From NCBI GenBank assembly GCA_030560485.1, contig JAKTTS010000114.1:1-34712 (forward strand): DNA of 34,712 nucleotides. The letters run 5' to 3'. Origin of the DNA: Ascoidea tarda (nom. inval.) (Eukaryota > Ascomycota > Saccharomycetes > Ascoideales > Ascoideaceae). The notes under the pieces were generated by a model, which saw only the letters and a list, made by a program, of their open reading frames with translations, was not told the origin of the DNA and searched no databases. The translations under genes and the position numbers were made by a program. Of this stretch, positions 1-10,075 are shown in pieces (within the stretch, counting starts at the first letter, position 1; every line of letters starts with the position of its first letter).

Positions 1-1
1 A

Positions 2-214
2 CACCATCCAGTATCCAAAAAATACGGGAGAATGAAATCGATATATAGTGCAGCAGAAGTTGGTATTAAGAAGGGCTTGACAGTTCAAGAGATTGTATCT
101 AAATTGGAGAAACGAAGAATTTATTATAGAGATGGCGTTGGATTGAAAAAGAGCATAACGTGGTTACAAGAGAATGTGCCTGATGAGTTAAAAGAACCCA
201 AGGCCAGTAGTTAA
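2..214 (+). CDS. 3' end of an unrecognised protein-coding gene (partial)
   Basis: The frame is open from the left edge of the window and ends with TAA at 212-214, giving about 70 C-terminal residues. The upstream residues (HHPVSKKYGR) read straight into the methionine at 32, so that methionine is probably internal and the gene begins outside the window. The fragment is mixed helical in character, rich in Lys and Glu, with the stretch GLTVQEIVSKLEKRRIYYRD and a C-terminal tail ending KEPKASS. I see no membrane segment and no motif that I can assign to a family. The codon use and composition look like real coding sequence. The function is unknown and no guess is offered. Confidence 0.6.
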   Translation, partial: HHPVSKKYGRMKSIYSAAEVGIKKGLTVQEIVSKLEKRRIYYRDGVGLKKSITWLQENVPDELKEPKASS

Positions 215-1644
215 TAAAAAGGTTATATAATAGTAAATAGACAAGGAATTAATATTAATGTTATTTTTTTCATTAATTTAGGAAATATGATAATCGAATC
301 ATAGTGAATAACTGATTGGCAATAACAATATGATTATATGATAATAGTGGTGAGGCCAATAAGGAATAGGTAGCAGTTAAGATCATTACTTTCCCATAGG
401 GTCCTGAAAATGTAAGATTCTAAATTTTAATAAAAGATAATCGAGTTTGAGATAAAATCAAATGATTTTTTTGTGAAATTAATAATATTACAGTATTTTA
501 TTACAGTATTGGTAGAAAGAGAGGACAAAAACAGAGAACAAAAAAAATATAAGACAAATAGAAAAAACGCTAGAAAGCTCAGACCAGCGCAGTGCGCATG
601 TACACCATGCATAACATGGCGCAAATTTCTCTTTGAAAGACGCAAAGAATATTGAGGCTCTGGTTAGTCTGAAAAAAGCGATTTCTTGAGAAAAAAAAGA
701 AGATAAATTGATCTTTGTTTATGCTTTGTTTATGTTTCGTGTAAATACAAAAGTTTTATCCAGCAGACAGAAATGAGCTACTATGTTCTGAAGCCAGGCA
801 AGTTAGAACAGCCAATTCAGTTGAATCGTATTGATGTTAAGCAGAATATCAGTTTAGTGATAAGCCATTTGTAGAAGATTAATTAATATATAAGACAGAA
901 GAGTTCAGCTGGAAAATTATACAATTATCAATACAGGGACATGCACAACCTTGCAGCTATTGCATGAGCAAGGAAAGCGAGACCGGACTAAAAATAATAA
1001 GCTTTGACTCTGGAACAAGCTTAGCTTCGGTCTGGAAGCTACAGCGAGTGTGTACGTGTGAGACTGGAAGAGCCTCGAATTTTTGGAAAAAAGCAATCCG
1101 AGGGAATGACACTGGTTTCCACGGTTTCTGGGAGAGAATACCGGTCAGCGTGGACCTCCATTTGGGCGTGTGGACCCTGTGCTAACAAGAGAGGAGGTTT
1201 GTTGTCTCCACGAATTGAATGTGGGATGAACATCTCGATTTCAGGAATTGTTTCTGATTTTTCAAACAATTTCTATAGATTTTATTAATTTTTATCAAAT
1301 ACTGAAGTTTAATCATTATCATATTCTTGGGTTGTTGTGGGTAAAAGGGCATGATAATAATTTTTGGCTTTTGTTTGAAAATACGAGAGAAAATAAATGT
1401 ATCATTAAGTAATAAGAGAGAAACAAAATAAAAAAAGGTTCGTAAATAAGAATAAAAGCTTGAGATATAACGAGAAGGGTAGTAAAAAATCTAAAAAGGG
1501 ACAAAAAAAAGAATAGAGTGGGTAAAGGAGGGATGGAAGAAATTTTTTTTTTTTTTATCTTTCTTTGTCTTTCTTTGATTTTCTTAATTTTCTTAATTTT
1601 CTTAATTTTTTGTTTTAAAAATATTTCTAGTGTCTTGGGTGCAG
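215..1644. other. Intergenic region between two gene 3' ends, with a GC-richer island
   Basis: About 1.4 kb lies between a plus-strand gene ending at 214 and a minus-strand gene ending at 1645. No protein of known family is encoded. Positions 215-560 and 1270-1640 are AT-rich. Positions about 960-1230 are clearly richer in G and C and are open on both strands for about 75 codons, which is expected of GC-rich DNA. A TATATAAG element lies at about 887-894, upstream of this island. A 33-codon ORF at 773-874 starts in a good context but has no recognisable product. A convergent region this long usually needs no promoter, so an unannotated transcript here is possible. Confidence 0.4.
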
Positions 1645-2757
1645 TTATTGGTGTTGATTTTTGAAGTTGAAGTTGAAGTTGAAATTTTCGTTTTCGTTTT
1701 CATTATTATTATCATAAAGCACCACATCGTCATGAAGAATGATGTCAGATGACACCGGTCTGTGATCGCTCATATAGAAGCTGAATTTTGAGTGCAAAAC
1801 GGCAAAGGATTTAATGAAGATATTTTTTGAATCTTTTGTGGCCCAGATATAGTCGATGACTTTAGCTCTTTCAACGATTCCGCCGTCAAAGCCAGTGTAA
1901 GTGCTTTCATCAGCATGAGCGTATCTGTTCAATTTGTCCTTGACTGCTTTATTGGTGTCTAGGAGTTGTTTGCTGACGATTTGGTAGGGTTCGTCTGCTG
2001 GCTCAGTGTTGAAATCGCCGGTGAAGAAACTTGGGTTGTTGTTTAAGTTTTTGCATCTTTGGAGGATTAGTTTTACACTTTCTCTTCTTGCAATAACACC
2101 TTGGTGATCTAGATGAGTATTGAATATGTTTATTTTTTTGTTTGAAGGGATGTTTTGGAGATGTAGCCATTCGACGATTCTTTCGAGAGCAGCATCCCAG
2201 CCTTTGCTTGGAACTTCTGGAGTTTGACTTAGCCAAAAGGTCTTTGAATTTAGGATTCTCCAGTCTTTCTTCTGATAAAAAATGGGGTTGAATTCGCCAG
2301 AGAACTTGCCATCTTTTCTACCAACACCAAAATAATTCCATTCGTCGCCTAATAGTTGTTTCAAGTCGACCAATTGATTATATAGGACCTCTTGTAGGCA
2401 AACCAAAGTGTTCTTTTTTGCGTTAAATTTGATGGAGGAAGCGATAAGGTATTTTCTCTCAGTCCATGGGCGTTCGCCCTCCCAAAGATTTTTATTGTCG
2501 TATCTTATATTGTGGGTGTATAAACGGAATTCCAAGGAGCCATCATCGTCGTTATTGTCCTGTTTAGTGTTGACTAGAGAAGGAGATGAGCGAGAAAGAA
2601 GAGGAGGAGGAGATAGAGTTGAGACGGACGTATTATCGGAAGAAATATTGATGGGCAAGATGAAGGAGAGACAGTATAGAAACTTGTTCAAAATCATTTT
2701 CAAGTGGATGAGCAAGTAGTACAGAAGCAATGATTGTGAAGTAATTAGCAAATGCAA
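1645..2757 (-). CDS. Endonuclease/exonuclease/phosphatase (EEP) family protein, probably secreted or lumenal
   Basis: This 370-residue protein has the full set of EEP (DNase I/sphingomyelinase-like) motifs: YTHNIRYD at the first strand, CLQEV carrying the metal-binding Glu, THLDHQG carrying the His/Asp pair, TGDFNTEP carrying the catalytic Asp-Phe-Asn, and SDHRP with the catalytic Asp-His near the C-terminus. The fold therefore looks complete and active. EEP proteins cleave phosphodiesters in nucleic acids, phosphoinositides or sphingolipids, and the substrate cannot be told from sequence. The N-terminus is hydrophobic. A second Met at residue 21 (2697) begins a cleaner signal-peptide-like segment, so translation may start there. 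The extreme C-terminus is an Asn/Glu/Phe repeat that looks like slippage of a trinucleotide/hexanucleotide run. Nothing in the flanks links it to a pathway. Confidence 0.75.
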   Translation of the reverse strand: MHLLITSQSLLLYYLLIHLKMILNKFLYCLSFILPINISSDNTSVSTLSPPPLLSRSSPSLVNTKQDNNDDDGSLEFRLYTHNIRYDNKNLWEGERPWTERKYLIASSIKFNAKKNTLVCLQEVLYNQLVDLKQLLGDEWNYFGVGRKDGKFSGEFNPIFYQKKDWRILNSKTFWLSQTPEVPSKGWDAALERIVEWLHLQNIPSNKKINIFNTHLDHQGVIARRESVKLILQRCKNLNNNPSFFTGDFNTEPADEPYQIVSKQLLDTNKAVKDKLNRYAHADESTYTGFDGGIVERAKVIDYIWATKDSKNIFIKSFAVLHSKFSFYMSDHRPVSSDIILHDDVVLYDNNNENENENFNFNFNFKNQHQ

Positions 2758-3760
2758 ATGGACGAGAGAAGAATATCTAGAGAATATAAAGCGATTTCAG
2801 ATATCAGGCATTGGGCCATGAAGGAGCGATACCAATGACCATATTTTATACCAAAGGCAGCAATTGTGTCTGGCTCCGGAAGTGGCATGCGGAGCCAGCC
2901 ATGTGGATGTGGTAGCAAAAACGTGCTTGTACGGGCTGGTGCGGTTTGTGGCTCATCCACGGGGCTGGAACGGGCAGCAGAGGAAGAGAGAAGCAGAGAA
3001 AGCAGGAAAGGCAGGAGAAGCACGTATGTGTGCACCGACGGAAAAGAAGAGTGAGGTAAAGCGAGATGAAGTGTGGGTGCTACCTCAAGAGTGACATGAA
3101 CATGTTCAGAGTGGGAATTGGTGGAAGTTAGGGGATTCAGCCATTTACAGTTCTGACAGTAGCAAGTTTGCGCAGGCCGGAATCAAGTTAGAATCATGGT
3201 GAATCAAGTTGGAATCAAGCTAGAATTTATAAGTTGGGTTGAATTAGCCTGTTAGAGACAGGAACTGGAAGAAGGCACCCAGTTGCTGATGCTGAGTAAA
3301 TAGCAAATGAAACTGAATAGGATTGAGTGAAACAGATAACAACGATAAAAGCAGATGAAAACAAATTAAAACGAATCGAAAAGGGTTGAAATGAACGAAG
3401 TTAATTGCGCACGATCGAAATCCTGAAACTGAGGGCAGAGTGTGATTGGCTGGTGCTGACTCAGCGCTGACACAGCGGCGTTGGCGTAGGCCAGGAAGCA
3501 CACGCAGCACAGGAAGCATCGGCAGCATGCACATTGCTGCACATCTGCGTCACAGCTGCGCCAGGGGAGAGGGACTGACGCACACGCAGCACACGCAGCA
3601 AAAATAGCGACTCTGATGCTATCTGCACCGCCACCCTGTTAGTGTGGCTCGTGCTGGAGCATCTGCTTTCGGCGACTGCTGCGTGTGCTGCTGCTGCTGC
3701 TGCTGCTTTGGGGCTGTTTTCGGTGCTTGAGAGTGTGCGTCGTTTTAACTTCTCTGCCAG
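2758..3760. other. Upstream region of the EEP gene and the Rho1 GEF gene, with a GC-rich island
   Basis: This divergent intergenic DNA separates the minus-strand EEP gene from the plus-strand Rho1 GEF leader. Positions about 2860-3030 and 3440-3730 are much more GC-rich than the neighbouring genes. The second block is full of GCAGCA/TGCTGC words: ACACGCAGC recurs several times, and an uninterrupted (CTG)n run lies at about 3686-3706. A 15-nt inverted repeat (3586-3600 and 3677-3691) could fold into a stem. ORFs across here on both strands have atypical Ala/Ser/Arg/Leu composition and no family features, so I treat the region as regulatory DNA. Confidence 0.4.
3586..3691. repeat. 15-nt inverted repeat with CTG run
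   Basis: GCAGCACACGCAGCA at 3586-3600 pairs perfectly with TGCTGCGTGTGCTGC at 3677-3691, loop 76 nt. The right arm runs into seven CTG units (to about 3706). Related ACACGCAGC words occur nearby, so the stem may come from local duplication of a short word. Confidence 0.6.
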
Positions 3761-3837
3761 TTTGGCTCTTTGTTTTGGGAAACTCAATTTCAACATCAAA
3801 CTGCACTATTTTCCACTCTCTTCCTCATCTTCAACGC

Positions 3838-3952
3838 AACACCAACAGCCTCTCCTTCTCCTTCTCCTTCTTCTCTCCCTCTCTCTGCTTCTTCCTCCCG
3901 GTTGTCTCTTCCCCCTCTTCCTTCTTCCCTTCCTTCAGTAGCAACTCGCTCC
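3838..3952 (+). promoter_or_regulatory. Polypyrimidine tract and TATA element upstream of the Rho1 GEF gene
   Basis: Over about 115 nt the plus strand is almost entirely C and T, with CTTCTC and CCTC words. It is followed by a TATTTATAG element at about 3971-3979. Pyrimidine-rich stretches just upstream of transcription start sites are common in yeast promoters. The order tract, TATA, short segment, then a strong donor site at 4031 fits a promoter whose transcript begins near 3990-4030. Confidence 0.4.
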
Positions 3953-4030
3953 AACACCCGTTCTGCTCGTTCTATTTATAGTTTCCCAGAGGCATTTGCT
4001 CTAACATCAATCCAACAGCTTTTCTGATAA

Positions 4031-4269
4031 GTATGTATTAATCTCCCACCATTGCCTTCACCACCTTCATTATCTTTCTTTCCTTTATCTTATCTTATAT
4101 TTCTTTCCTCCACTGCCTTAATATTGCTCACTGTTCCCCAGTGCTATCTCTCATTATATTTCCCAATTCAATCTTCTCAATTCAGTCCCATAAAGTTCGC
4201 ATTTCACAAATTACAGAATACAAATTACAAATTACAAATTACACATTACCAAATAATCAAATACTTAGG

Positions 4270-4300
<31 letters not shown>

Positions 4301-4958
4301 ATACATCACTCAGGAACAAAAAGAATATCTGATAAAATAGCCCAAAATAACATAAATTCCTGGCCTCTAAGTTTTCTCTTTTCGCCTTTTACCAAATAAA
4401 AAAATAGGCTTATTATTTATTATTTACCATCACCATCACCATTATTAATCACTATCTAATCTCTTCTTTAATACCTTAACCAAAAATTTACCTGGAGATT
4501 AATGAGCTACATTGCTTTCTCTTTATTCCTGTATTCAATCTAATCCTCAATACCTATTATCCATTACTTTTATTTTCCTTTCCTTTCCTTTCCTTTGCTT
4601 TCCTTTGCTTTCCTTTGCTTTCCTTTTCTTTTTTTTCCTATTTTTCCCTCTCTTTCTCAACTCAAGTTTTTAAAGCTAAAATTTCCACAAAATTTCCACA
4701 GATCTTTCATACAGGCTCCATATATTTTTCAAGTACTTTCTTAATCTTCCAAAGGCTTTTCACCATTCTCTGTTTCCATTTCCATTTTTTTTCTTTCTGT
4801 TCCTGCTTCTGTTTCTTTTTCTTTTTCATTTTTATTTTTATTTTTATTTTTTTCTTTCTTTCTCATCTCATTTCATTTCATCCCACTTCAAAATCTTATA
4901 AATTAATCAATTAACTAACTAGTCATCCAATCCCTTTTAATTTATTTTAATTTATCAG
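4031..4958 (+). other. Probable 5'UTR intron of the Rho1 GEF gene (about 928 nt)
   Basis: A perfect yeast donor GTATGT lies at 4031-4036. A branch-point-like TAACTAAC lies at 4912-4919, followed 39 nt later by a T-rich stretch ending in TTTATCAG at 4951-4958. The GEF start codon is 42 nt downstream at 5000. The interval is a non-coding, pyrimidine-biased sequence containing an (AAAT)n run at 4271-4303 and a (TTTCC)n run at about 4573-4632. This is inferred from splice signals alone. Confidence 0.5.
4271..4303. repeat. (AAAT)n microsatellite
   Basis: Eight perfect AAAT units within the predicted 5'UTR intron of the Rho1 GEF gene. Confidence 0.9.
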
Positions 4959-4999
4959 TTCTTCGCCAAAAGAATAAAACCACTCAATCTAATATCCAA

Positions 5000-7900
5000 A
5001 TGTATCAAGTCCAACACCATCCCTCCCAACCTCCTCCACAACCTCCTATTCAACAAAACAACAACCCTCACCAAAACACAACCACAAACAATAATAACAA
5101 CCCAAACAAAAACTCAAATAACAACAACAACAGCAAAAACAACAGCAAAAACAACAACAACAACAGCAACAACACAACCCTAAATATCCCCTACTACAAC
5201 TCCTCAAACAGTAACAGCAATCCAAATCTCAACATCAATTCCAACAATGACACCTTCATCACCACTCAACTTCCCTACTCTCATCGACTAAGAAACCAAC
5301 CCTCTAATTCTTCCCAATTATCTTCTTCCCAATTATCTTCTTCTCAAGACCAAAAATACCAAAGAAATAACATAAATCAAATAAATCACTACCAAATGAA
5401 CCAGTCTCAACCCCAACTTCAACCGCAAAATCTGCACCAATACTACAACTCGTATCCTCAAAACCACAGCCAAATGCACTCCATAAATAACAACCAAATC
5501 CCAAACAACTCCAGAAGCTTCACTCCTCCAAACAACAGCATAACCAACAGCTACTACAACAGCACCAACGTAAACCCGTCCCTAATAAACCAGCCTTATA
5601 TCAGCATACAAAACAACAATTACATCGATCAGCAAGAACAGCTAATTAGATCCTCCTTCAGATCAATGTCTCTAACCTCCACCTCCTCCTTCTCTTCCAA
5701 CAGAAGACCCTTCCAACACAACTCTCCTGCTTCTTCCACCTTTCCATCCCAGTCTCAGTCTCAAACTTATCCACATCTGCCTCATCAGCTTCAGCCTCAA
5801 CAACTGATTGGCTCTAATTGGAATAATTCCGATTCAACCATCACCAACTCCTATAACAATTACAACTCAGCTTTCTCCTCTCCAAACAATATAAACACCT
5901 CTAATACAAATCAAAATATGAACTTAAATAACACGCCAAATCCCACTTCCAATAACACCTTGTATCAATATCACCACTCCCACCACCAACAAAAAACTTC
6001 CGGTGGTCGAATAATTCCTCAAAAATTCGACTTTATATCAATCTCTACCAACAATGATAGCTCAATTAATAACACGAAATTTCAAAATGAAACTTCCTTC
6101 AACAACAATAACGACAGCACTGTAATTCCGCCTAATTCCAACATCAACAATAACTCCTACAGTAATAACAGCCTTAGCAATTTCAACAATCCTACGAATT
6201 TAAACGCCAATAACAGCATTAACAACCACATCAGCAACAATTCAAACGACAGCAACGATATTCTAAGTAAAAGTTCAACTTCAACCTCAAACTCAAATTC
6301 AGGCTCTTCTATAAATTTGGCCTCAAAATCAAAATCTTTCTCTTCTGTGAATAAAATTCTTTCAAGAAGGCAAAACTCAAATAATTTGCCCGACAGATCG
6401 ATTTCTGCGTCAAACTTGACTTTGACCTCCAAACCAATACTAACGACATTTAAAAGACCTACAATATACCCTGCATTGTTATCAAAAGTCGCCAAAACTT
6501 TTAGAGATAACATTCAAATTGGAACAAGAAATAAAAACGGTTTGGATTATTTGGACGCCTTCACTGGTGCTGAAGCTGTTGACGTTTTGGTAGCCATTCT
6601 AAGGACAAATGATAGAAAATTGGCTCTTTTATTAGGCAGATCCTTAGACGCTCAGAAATTCTTTCATGATGCCACTTATGAACATCGTTTGAGAGATTCT
6701 CACAAGGAAATTTACCAATTCAATGATGTTATCGATGAAGTTCAACCTCCATCACGACAGGACTCTTTTAATGGAAATGCAAGCTCAACAACCCTAACTG
6801 ATACCCCTTTAACTCATTCATCTTCTCTTTCAAATCCTCCAAAGTCACCTGGAACCGCAATAACTCAGTCGTCGGTTCCTGTTAATGGAGTTCATACTCT
6901 TTTAACAAATTGTTACTCTCCGACGTGTAGACGTGACAAGTTATGCTACTCAATTGCATGTCCAAATAGACTTGAACAGCAAGCAAGACTACATATGAAA
7001 CTTGGCGGGCTAAAAAGAATAGAGAGCAAAGTCTCAATCCATGATCCATCTGAAGATACAAAAAAATTGTGGTCCTGTTCTGTTTCAAAATCTGTTCTAG
7101 ACAGTGTTGATGAAAAAGAGAAAAAGAGGCAAGAATGTATATTTGAAACAATCTACACTGAACGAGACTTTGTTAAAGATCTAGAATACATAAAAGATTT
7201 TTGGATACGACCACTAGTCAATAGCAACATCATTTCTCCAAAAATTAGAGCAAATTTTATTTCAACGGTCTTTAATGGAGTAACAGATATCTTGAGTATA
7301 AATTCAAAATTGGCCGAGGCTTTAACCAGGAGACAAAAACAACAGCCAATTGTTCATGAAATTGGTGATATTTTCTTAGAATATATCCCCCAATTCAAAC
7401 CATTTATAACCTATGGCTCAGGTCAGAATTTTAGTAAATATGAATATGAAAGACAAAAGACTATTAATAGACAATTTGCAGAATTTGTTGAAGAAACAGA
7501 AAGATTAAAAGAGTCTAGAAAATTGGATTTAAGTTCTTTCTTGTCAAAGGCAACTACTAGACCTGCAAGATATCCACTATTGTTGAAACAAGTATTAAAA
7601 AATACCAAAGATGATAACCCCGATAAGAAAAATCTTGAAATTGCTATAGAAATGTTACAAAAATTACTAGAAATGATCAATCTTGAAACGGGTCGAGCTG
7701 CTGATAGATTTAATTTAGTATTGCTAAAACAAAAACTTTTTCTTAGACCTGGTGAATTTGTTGATTTGAAGTTGACTGCAGAAAATAGAAGAATATTATT
7801 TCACGGAACTTTAAAGAAACGTAACCAAGATAAGGATAACCAGGGTGATGTTCAAATCTATATTCTTGACAATAATATTTTGTTTGTTCGTATTAAAACG

Positions 7901-8488
7901 GTAAATAAGGCTGAACATCATAAAGTTTTTCAAAGACCAATTCCTATTCAGTTGGTAAGAGTAATTGCTTCCGAAGTTGTTCCTTCCTTCAGAGAAATTG
8001 TTTCCAAGGATTTGGATAGAACAGTTTCCAATCCTATCACACAAAAGGGATCTATTTTGGGCTCACAATCTATAAATTCGAGTATTTCAAAAAGTTCCAC
8101 TACTAGCTCCTCTTTATCAAATATTAATGGTCGTGCGAACACACTATTAACTGCATATTCTACTACAAAATTTCCAATATCCTTTTCTTATATTGGTAGA
8201 CGTGGGTATGATTTGACATTATATGCAACGAATTTATCTAGGCAGAAAAATATTTTGGAAAAAATTGAGCAGCAACAAAAACACTTGAAGGAATCCAACG
8301 ATATTTTTACATTGATAGCTTTAACTGATAAGCATTATGATTTTGTAACCAATAAAATCAATTGCGGTATTCCAGTGGACGGTGGCAGACAATTGCTTTG
8401 TGGAACTGATTCAGGTATTTATATGTCATTTATCAGAAATTGTGTTAGTGGAAATACCCATTCTAGAGTTGTTTCTCAACCAGTTTAA
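5000..8488 (+). CDS. ROM2: Rho1 guanine nucleotide exchange factor, Rom1/Rom2 family, ending early at an in-frame TAA
   Basis: This ORF encodes the first 1162 residues of a Rom2-type GEF, which loads GTP onto Rho1 at the plasma membrane to drive cell wall synthesis and the cell integrity MAP kinase pathway. Residues 1-470 are a low-complexity Asn/Ser/Gln tail. Then come a DEP domain (about 480-575), a short Ser-rich linker, a RhoGEF (DH) domain (about 710-910, beginning near RQECIFETIYTERDFVKDLE), a PH domain (about 920-1095) and the start of a CNH (citron homology) domain from about 1100. The order DEP-DH-PH-CNH is that of Rom1/Rom2. The frame stops at TAA (8486-8488) inside the CNH domain, and the remaining 278 codons continue in the same frame to 9325. 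The stop could be a true nonsense mutation, a sequencing error or a read-through site. Start codon: the first ATG after the predicted 5'UTR intron. Confidence 0.88.
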   Translation: MYQVQHHPSQPPPQPPIQQNNNPHQNTTTNNNNNPNKNSNNNNNSKNNSKNNNNNSNNTTLNIPYYNSSNSNSNPNLNINSNNDTFITTQLPYSHRLRNQPSNSSQLSSSQLSSSQDQKYQRNNINQINHYQMNQSQPQLQPQNLHQYYNSYPQNHSQMHSINNNQIPNNSRSFTPPNNSITNSYYNSTNVNPSLINQPYISIQNNNYIDQQEQLIRSSFRSMSLTSTSSFSSNRRPFQHNSPASSTFPSQSQSQTYPHLPHQLQPQQLIGSNWNNSDSTITNSYNNYNSAFSSPNNINTSNTNQNMNLNNTPNPTSNNTLYQYHHSHHQQKTSGGRIIPQKFDFISISTNNDSSINNTKFQNETSFNNNNDSTVIPPNSNINNNSYSNNSLSNFNNPTNLNANNSINNHISNNSNDSNDILSKSSTSTSNSNSGSSINLASKSKSFSSVNKILSRRQNSNNLPDRSISASNLTLTSKPILTTFKRPTIYPALLSKVAKTFRDNIQIGTRNKNGLDYLDAFTGAEAVDVLVAILRTNDRKLALLLGRSLDAQKFFHDATYEHRLRDSHKEIYQFNDVIDEVQPPSRQDSFNGNASSTTLTDTPLTHSSSLSNPPKSPGTAITQSSVPVNGVHTLLTNCYSPTCRRDKLCYSIACPNRLEQQARLHMKLGGLKRIESKVSIHDPSEDTKKLWSCSVSKSVLDSVDEKEKKRQECIFETIYTERDFVKDLEYIKDFWIRPLVNSNIISPKIRANFISTVFNGVTDILSINSKLAEALTRRQKQQPIVHEIGDIFLEYIPQFKPFITYGSGQNFSKYEYERQKTINRQFAEFVEETERLKESRKLDLSSFLSKATTRPARYPLLLKQVLKNTKDDNPDKKNLEIAIEMLQKLLEMINLETGRAADRFNLVLLKQKLFLRPGEFVDLKLTAENRRILFHGTLKKRNQDKDNQGDVQIYILDNNILFVRIKTVNKAEHHKVFQRPIPIQLVRVIASEVVPSFREIVSKDLDRTVSNPITQKGSILGSQSINSSISKSSTTSSSLSNINGRANTLLTAYSTTKFPISFSYIGRRGYDLTLYATNLSRQKNILEKIEQQQKHLKESNDIFTLIALTDKHYDFVTNKINCGIPVDGGRQLLCGTDSGIYMSFIRNCVSGNTHSRVVSQPV

Positions 8489-9325
8489 ATTATTGAAAAA
8501 CCAAATGTTACACAGGTAGAAGTTATTGAAGAATATCATACTCTTTTGGCGTTGTGCGATAAAAAATTGCTCTCTTGGCCAATGGATGTATTAAAGACAT
8601 TTGATGTTTCGAGCAATACCAAAAAGGCTAAAGAATTATTAAATCATGTTTCATTTTTCAAAGTTGGTGTTTGTAATGGTAAGATGTTTGTTTGTGCGGC
8701 AAAGAATGGATCCAGCCATTCGATTAAGATATTTGAACCAGTTGATCCAGATCCAAAAAAGAAAGTTTCTAAAAAGAAGTTCAAAAGTGATGCTCAAGAG
8801 GTTCTGTTTACATCCGAACCTGTGTCTATATCATTTTTGCAGTCTAAGATTTGTGTTGGTTGCACAAAGGGATTCCAAGTTGTTTCGCCAAATAATTCAG
8901 GTGGCAACCTTCCAGTACAAGAGTTATTGGATCAAGCAGATAGTTCTTTGGATTTTGTGATTAGAAGAGAGGGGTTGAAGCCATTAGCAATTTTTAAATT
9001 GCATTCTGGATTTTTAATCAATTATTCTGATTTTTCGTTTTATGTTAATTCATTAGGTTGGAGAACGAGACCAGGTTGGATTGTTCACTGGGAAGGTATA
9101 TCAAACGCATTCGCACTTTGGTTTCCTTACTTGTTGGCATTTTCTAATAATTTTATTGAAATAAGAAATGTTGAAACAAGTGAATTATTAAGGGTTATTT
9201 TAGGAGAAAATATTAGGTTATTACACTCCAATTCACAAGAAATACTATATGCATACACAGATAGTAGAAACTGCGATGTTGTTGCATCATTAGATTTTTG
9301 GGCAAAATTAAATAAATATCCTTAA
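8489..9325 (+). pseudogene. ROM2: C-terminal CNH-domain portion of the Rho1 GEF, same frame, downstream of the internal TAA
   Basis: The reading frame continues without a shift from the TAA at 8486-8488 and stays open for 278 codons until TAA at 9323-9325. It encodes the rest of the CNH domain, with blocks such as IIEKPNVTQVEVIEEYHTLL, SISFLQSKICVGCTKGFQVV and WIVHWEGISNAFALWFPYLL that match Rom2/Citron-type CNH sequences as I know them. The first ATG in this part is at 8546, but the conserved CNH blocks start before it, so this is not an independent gene. The sequence shows no further stop or frameshift, which points to a very recent change, an error in the read, or stop-codon read-through. 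Listed as pseudogene only because of the stop; it may belong to a functional gene. Confidence 0.75.
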
Positions 9326-9362
9326 ATAAAGTGGAAATTATATTATGCTGTTTTTTATTATT

Positions 9363-9379
9363 ACTATTACTACTACTAT

Positions 9380-9475
<96 letters not shown>
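9363..9475. repeat. Compound trinucleotide microsatellite (ACT)n then (ATT)n
   Basis: About 58 nt of ACT/TAC repeats with one or two ATT interruptions pass directly into about 55 nt of perfect ATT/TTA repeats. The change from C to T at one position of the unit suggests the second block derived from the first by a point change followed by slippage expansion. It lies 40 nt after the stop of the GEF reading frame, probably in its 3'UTR. Confidence 0.9.
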
Positions 9476-10065
9476 GCTTATTTTCTTAGATTTGCTTTGT
9501 TTTTTTTTCTACGTTTTAAAATTGATATTTAATCAATCTAATTAAAATTCAAGTTCATGAAAAATAACCTATAATGTGGAAGGTTTTTTGTTAATCCGTG
9601 ATCTATCAAAAATAGATAGCTATCAATTTGAATAATCTAATTAATTTTTTGTTAGTTTTCATATAAAAGTTTTACTTCAGTTTATGTTATTTATCTTTCC
9701 AAATTCTTTAATATGTTTTCAATTTATTTTTTTTTAGTTTATCGACATTTGATTCTATTTTGGTTACTAATAACTTTTATTAATCCTTTTTTATTATTGT
9801 AATTATTTTAATTTTTTTGATGTTTTTTTTTATTCAACTTGTTTATTTGGTTTTTATGTATATTTTTATTTTGATATTTTATACTTATATACAAATTATT
9901 TTCAATTATTTTTTCGAAGAATGATTGGTTATAGCTTGCTTTTAATAATGTTTACTTTCTATATTATTTAAGTTTTTTTTATCCAGGTTTGAGGAATTTA
10001 ATTATATCAACTGCTAAAAATGTATTGAAAGCAATTTCCAGTGTTTTTCAACCATTTAAAATGGG

Positions 10066-10075
10066 AAAAACAAAA
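10066..10075 (-). terminator. RNA polymerase III terminator of tRNA-Gly
   Basis: Read on the minus strand, TTTT begins five nucleotides after the tRNA discriminator base and is followed after one base by TTTTT. This is a standard Pol III stop signal. Confidence 0.8.

Noticed and set aside
2745-3035. 96-codon minus-strand ORF with a signal-peptide-like start
   Set aside because: Overlaps the start of the EEP gene, Pro/Ser/Leu-rich, and is matched by open frames on the opposite strand, as expected for GC-rich DNA.
9345-9545. 66-codon Thr/Ile ORF
   Set aside because: It is a translation of the ACT/ATT microsatellite.
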